This document shows, in pieces, positions 59,451 to 64,000 of a DNA stretch of 64,000 bases (the first letter of the stretch is position 1; every line of letters begins with the position of its first letter). The notes under the pieces are model-generated. The model searched no databases, was not told where the DNA came from, and saw only the letters and a list, made by a program, of their open reading frames with translations. The stretch is from Strix aluco (taxonomy: Eukaryota > Chordata > Aves > Strigiformes > Strigidae): NCBI RefSeq assembly GCF_031877795.1, contig NC_133948.1, positions 16,012,948 to 16,076,947 on the forward strand, given 5' to 3'. The position numbers were made by a program, and so were the translations under genes.

Positions 59451-62400
59451 AGTATGCAGATTAGCCAGAGTCATGGGAGAGCACTTTTCTTTGCAACTAA
59501 TAGATGAGCCTGAAAATCACCCTTCTAAGTGTGTTGCCACTAACCACAAACAACATATGCCAGGGGAGCCAAACAATTAAAATGCAGAATTAAAAATGCT
59601 CTACCACTCAAGACAATAGCTAAAATCAATATATACTTGCAGTGACAAAGTTTGAGCACCTCCTCAGCCTTTCATACATGGGAGACTTTGGTGGTGAAAG
59701 AGAGTGATCATTATTATTTATTTGCATCGTGGGTCCTGAATGCACATCTAACATAAGCCCTGTTCCAAAGAGCTTACCTCTGAGCAAAGGGGATGTCTTC
59801 TGGGGGACCATTTGTCTCTGCCACAGGCTCATTTAGCACAATTCAGGCTATGAGAAAGCATCTGCCCTGCTAAGGCTGATGCCTGCAGCCACAGGGTTGT
59901 ACTAGGCAACTCTCCACCCCATTCCAGCAGTGCCACCAGCTCCTTGCTCTTTGGGATCATTGAACAACTCTCCAAAACAAGCAAGTGTCCCCAGACTGCA
60001 CTCAAAATGTAAGATGGAGTTGTGGCTTTTGTGACGTTCCATGAACAACTTCTGACTGATCTGGTATTCCTGTAAGAAATAACTGTGAGGGATTGCCAGA
60101 ATAACTTACAGGTCAGACCTGCCTGTAGAGATCTCAGGGCCAAGAGCATCGTTTCCTTCTCTTGATCAAACCTTTACACCACATATTCTTGCTTTCCTTC
60201 CTCTCTCCCCTTTTCCCCTTTGAATCTGTGCAGCCACCGAAGAAGAGGAGGACACAGCATGTGTTTCCACAGAGGGCAGTGCTGTTGTTGGAGGAAATCA
60301 CGTGCAATGCCTGATTCAGGGATTCCTCAGTTTGCAAAGCAGAAGTAGGTTTCATCTGTCCCAAGTGTGCAGGCAGCCCACTGGGGTTGAAGAGCCCCTG
60401 AGAGGAACATTTTTTTTCATGGTGATGACCACCCACTTCCCCATGAGCTGGGCTGCACAGGAAACACAAAGAAGCATTTTGATTCACCAAATTCACCAGC
60501 CCCAGCTGGGCTGCTGGGAAAGGGCCGGGATGGGCAGGGATGGGCAGAGGCTCTGCAGCCAGCATCATCTTCTGAAAGGGGACCTGGAAGGGAGGGTCAG
60601 TGTGAATCTCCAGCTGAGAGACCTGCAGAGAGACCTGCTGTTTCCTACTCATGGTGGGGAAGGCAGGGAAGAGAGGCAGTTTCAGAGTGCTTCACCAGCA
60701 ATTAGCAGCAAGTAATTAGATTGCTTCCTCTAAACCCCATAGGGGAGCTAAAATGAATGGGCAGCAACTGTAGCAGCGGGAGACTCTGTTTGTGAAATAC
60801 CACGTGCGAACAGAGACACGTGTGTCTCCTTCCCAGCTCATCACAGCACCTCTGGCAAAAAGACATGGTCCTCCCCATTGCTGCGGATCTCCAGCCCAGG
60901 GACAACAGCAGCTTTCCCTCTTCCCTGTTGTGGGAGGTTTTTTTCTTCCTTGAAAAACTGAAAATATTGTTCAGGCATGTTGATGTCTCAGTACACCTTA
61001 AGATAAAATAGCAGAGTTCAAAAAGTCAGGCAGAGAAGGACAATGAAGAATGGGATAAACTGGGGAGACTGGAGAGAGCCTGGTTGCATCCAGCCACGTG
61101 TGCACGGTGCAGCACACTGGCTCCCGTGGGGCCAAATCTTGGAGACAGCGGCTGCATCTCACAGAAAAGCCTGAAAGGCAATCGCGTTGCTAATGAAATC
61201 ACATCATCTCTGCATCGAAGTAGCAACTTCAAACCCCAATGATAAAGAATTAAATCACATGGAAATCTCACCAGACTGTTTACTGGAGCAATAACAAAGG
61301 TATTGGAGAAGCTAAGGTGGGAAAGTCACTTTTCAGCAATAAGAGGCTGGGATCCCAGGCCTGAGTTTCAGTCTAGTCAAAATAATTCACCATGTGCAGC
61401 TAATAAATCTGTGATGATCCAACAGTCCAATATAGGCAGGAGACTCCTATATATCATAGTCCACATGGGAGAAAAAATAACAGCTCAGCATGCAGAGATA
61501 ATTTGAGCCTGATATTATTAGCTGCTGAGCATCCCTGGAAGGCAGCGTGTTGAGTACAGTATTATGACACATTCTGGTTGGCTTGTCATGTTTTGACATA
61601 TCACGTCCCATTGTATGGAGCAAAGTAACACGAGACAACTGAAATCCCCTGCTGCAGACATGTCACACCAAGAGGAGCCTCCTGGGAAATTAAAACAATG
61701 CTGGCAACTCTCTGACCAGTGCAATTCCTCTCCAGCTGATAATGAAAACCTGTAGCCAGAGAAACAGGACTTTCTGGAGCATCTTTCTTCAGTTTCCTGA
61801 TCCAGATAATGGGAGCCGGGATGGCACTGGAGCAATGGGATTCACCTCTCTATGCAACACCACCCGCTCCAGCAAAACAGCACTTGGACTGCAGACACCA
61901 CTGCAGGCTCCACGGCTCTTCCCAGCTGCTCCTCCCTGCCTTGGTAATACCGCAGGGGCTACAAACTACTCAGGGAAAATCCAACCACAACCCAGGTGCA
62001 TCCCACATGCTTTATAAATATGTGACACGCTCACAGCAGAGTGAAAGCAAAGAACCATTCCTATGGGAGAGGAATCACAATGACAACACTCCTGTTCCAG
62101 CTCCAGACAGGGGAAGCAAGTGCATAATAAATATATGTATACATGAGGAGAGGAAGAGAGAACATGAAGCAGCCGGGAGAGAACAAACCATGCATATGAA
62201 TACCACCCTGCCTTGTGCCACCCCCTCCCAACAGCCATGCTCCTCCACCCTCTGGATCACTTGATCCGCTTGTGCCCTGAGCACGAACCACCAGCCCTTT
62301 CCTAAGGAGAGAACTGCCGGGGCCGGGCAGCAAGGTCCTGTCCCAGTTCCTGGGTGTGTGCAGAGCTGGAGGAACGCCATGTCTTCTCCCCAGCACAGAG

Positions 62401-64000
62401 GAGCAGGAGGGAAGGGGCAAATCCTGCTGCACTCTGAACCACCACTTTTCTTCTCCCGCTGCCTATGCCTCTGCGGCTGCCGGGAGCTGTGAGTCAGTGG
62501 CACTGAGAGCTGGCTGCCACTGGAGCAGCACAGGGAAATTAATTACAGGCAGGGCTAGCCTGTGTGCTTTAATTAGGGACCTGGTGTTCATGAGCTGCTC
62601 GGATTAGCTCCTTCCACAGGAGACAGTTACTGTCAATCATCCCCCAAAGCTTTTTTCCAGTTAGCTTCCCGCCGTGCAGCTCAACCATGTCTGACTGATC
62701 CATGGCAAAGCTCAGCACCCAGCAGGCGCCAGAGGGTCCCCGGCCAGCGCAGGGCCTGAAGCAAGTGCAGGAGTGGGTGCAGTCCACACCCAGCCTTGGG
62801 AAGTCAAGGTGACCCTTTCTTCCTGAGCCAGACTGGTGCTGTGGCAGAGACCGGAGGGACCATGCCTTGGCCTCCCCTACTTCTCCAAGGAGCTTCTCTG
62901 TCACTGGTGTATAACCAGTAACTGTGCCTTGTGCTCAGTGTGTCCCAGACCATGGTGGCCACCAAGTGCCATGAGCCATCCAGACCTTGCAACAGGGTAG
63001 TTTTATCTGTCCAATTCCAGGCAAATATTACCTTGCTTTTTCTGACCGTGTGTCAAGTCACCACTTCAGGACAGGGATGAGCACAAGGCAGGTTCCTGGG
63101 ACAGGAAGGTTGCTAAGACCTGGCATCAAGCCACGTTAACACAGTTTTAGGATGGTTTGAAGCACAGCAGAGCTTGTTCCTGCCTTCCCCATATTTTCAG
63201 GTAATACCTTACTCTACACCAAGTCCTGTAAGATCGAGACAGGCCAATGGTATCACTGCCCTGTGCCTCTGGGGCTGGAGCCCATCATTTGGAAACAGGC
63301 ATCTGTTTTGGGGCCAATGTCACAACACAAAGCACAAGCCTAAGTCCCTCTATGCTGAGCCAGGCACCATGGCATGGTGTGGAGCATCACCTCACTGAGC
63401 CTCGTGCTTGTCCAGCTGAGGTGAAGGCAGCACCCAGACAAACCAGTCCATCCCCAGAGAAGCTGGGACATATCCTGGCAGTGCCCAGAGCCTGTACACC
63501 ACGCTGCAGCTCACTTCCCTTGGCACAAAGCAGAGGGGAAGGATGAAGACCTTCAGAGGGTGGCTAGGCAAAAATCATACAGACACAGCTTAAAACTTGC
63601 CAGGAATAGTGTGAGTGTCATGGGCTTCTGCTCCTCTTGTGAGGCACTAAGTATCCATGATGCTGAGGGGTCCCAGTGGGTGCTGCCCTGAGCAGAAATG
63701 TCATCTGGTTGAGGACAGATGACAGGAATCCAGAGGACATGGGCAGAAAGAGCCCAGCTACTCCACAGCCTGACTGGCACAGGCAAGTGCCATCGTTTGT
63801 TTTCCTGGAGTGCTGGGTTCAGCTCTGGCTGTGGGCTCCTTCCTTTTCCAGGAAAAACGCACCCTGACCTTAGGCCAGAAGTACAGGAGATATTCACCAA
63901 TGTCACAGGGAGGAGGGACGTGAGAAGGTCACTATGTGCCCATTTCCAGAAATATGTGCCAAGCCCAGCTCCCATTGGGGAACTACAGCATGCTTCCCTC
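59451..64000 (-). other. RTN4R: RTN4R intron 1 (partial, runs off the window)
   Basis: Single-copy sequence upstream of the RTN4R coding exon, at least 4.5 kb long. I found no first exon (a short ATG-bearing coding piece ending in a phase-1 donor), no CpG-rich promoter and no recognisable CR1 copy. The segment 62,270-62,350 is somewhat richer in GC but too short to call an island. Short open frames here on both strands resemble no family I know. Confidence 0.7.

Noticed and set aside
60134-60652. Open frame of 172 residues within the RTN4R intron (minus)
   Set aside because: No family resemblance, and it is not in phase with or spliced to the RTN4R coding exon as far as the sequence shows.
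62270-62520. Possible CpG island or RTN4R first exon
   Set aside because: Only moderately GC-rich with few CpGs, and no short ATG-bearing coding piece with a phase-1 donor on the minus strand.
1-64000. CRISPR arrays, operons, tRNA or rRNA genes
   Set aside because: None seen; the sequence is vertebrate nuclear DNA, and no cloverleaf or rRNA core sequence was recognised.

Overview
The window looks like a bird chromosome segment. The clearest signs are several CR1 LINE copies with the avian-type 3' end (a short ATTCTATG-like tail, or its complement CACAGAATCACAGAATCAT on the minus strand), one vertebrate gene with an intron, sparse repeats and long AT/GC-mixed non-coding stretches. There are no bacterial-type operons; almost all short open frames are chance or repeat-derived.

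The only protein-coding gene I can support is RTN4R, the Nogo-66 receptor, on the minus strand at the right end. Its large coding exon (58,003-59,432) carries the N-terminal cysteine cap, the leucine-rich repeats, the C-terminal cysteine cap, the stalk and the hydrophobic GPI-signal tail. The exon opens with a splice acceptor in phase 1, so the start codon lies in an upstream exon that I do not see before the window ends at 64,000. A 3' UTR with a good poly(A) signal runs left to about 57,390. Positions 59,433-64,000 are therefore intron.

Positions 1-57,390 form a gene-free stretch downstream of RTN4R. It holds a 2.3-kb 5'-truncated CR1 (about 405-2,715, plus) with broken endonuclease/reverse-transcriptase frames; a second, closely similar CR1 3' piece (43,345-44,158, plus); a CR1 of a different subfamily (24,883-25,716, minus); smaller CR1 scraps (9,587-9,945; 34,642-34,690; 48,495-48,562); and three old, heavily decayed CR1/L3-like pieces, all on the minus strand (25,735-27,060; 33,770-34,300; 41,560-41,930). 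A few MIR-like SINE relics, a CATC microsatellite, a 23-base G run, two small diverged minisatellites and several homopolymer tracts complete the repeat content. Between these are single-copy stretches, some with the AT-rich, motif-dense look of conserved regulatory DNA (for example 23,060-23,300 and 50,230-50,760); this is a visual impression only.

I do not see a previously undescribed biological system here. The items most worth checking are the candidate conserved non-coding blocks in the large gap beside RTN4R, a pair of unclassified short repeats (16,282 and 19,537), and the unusual tandem units near 49,150 and 51,660.
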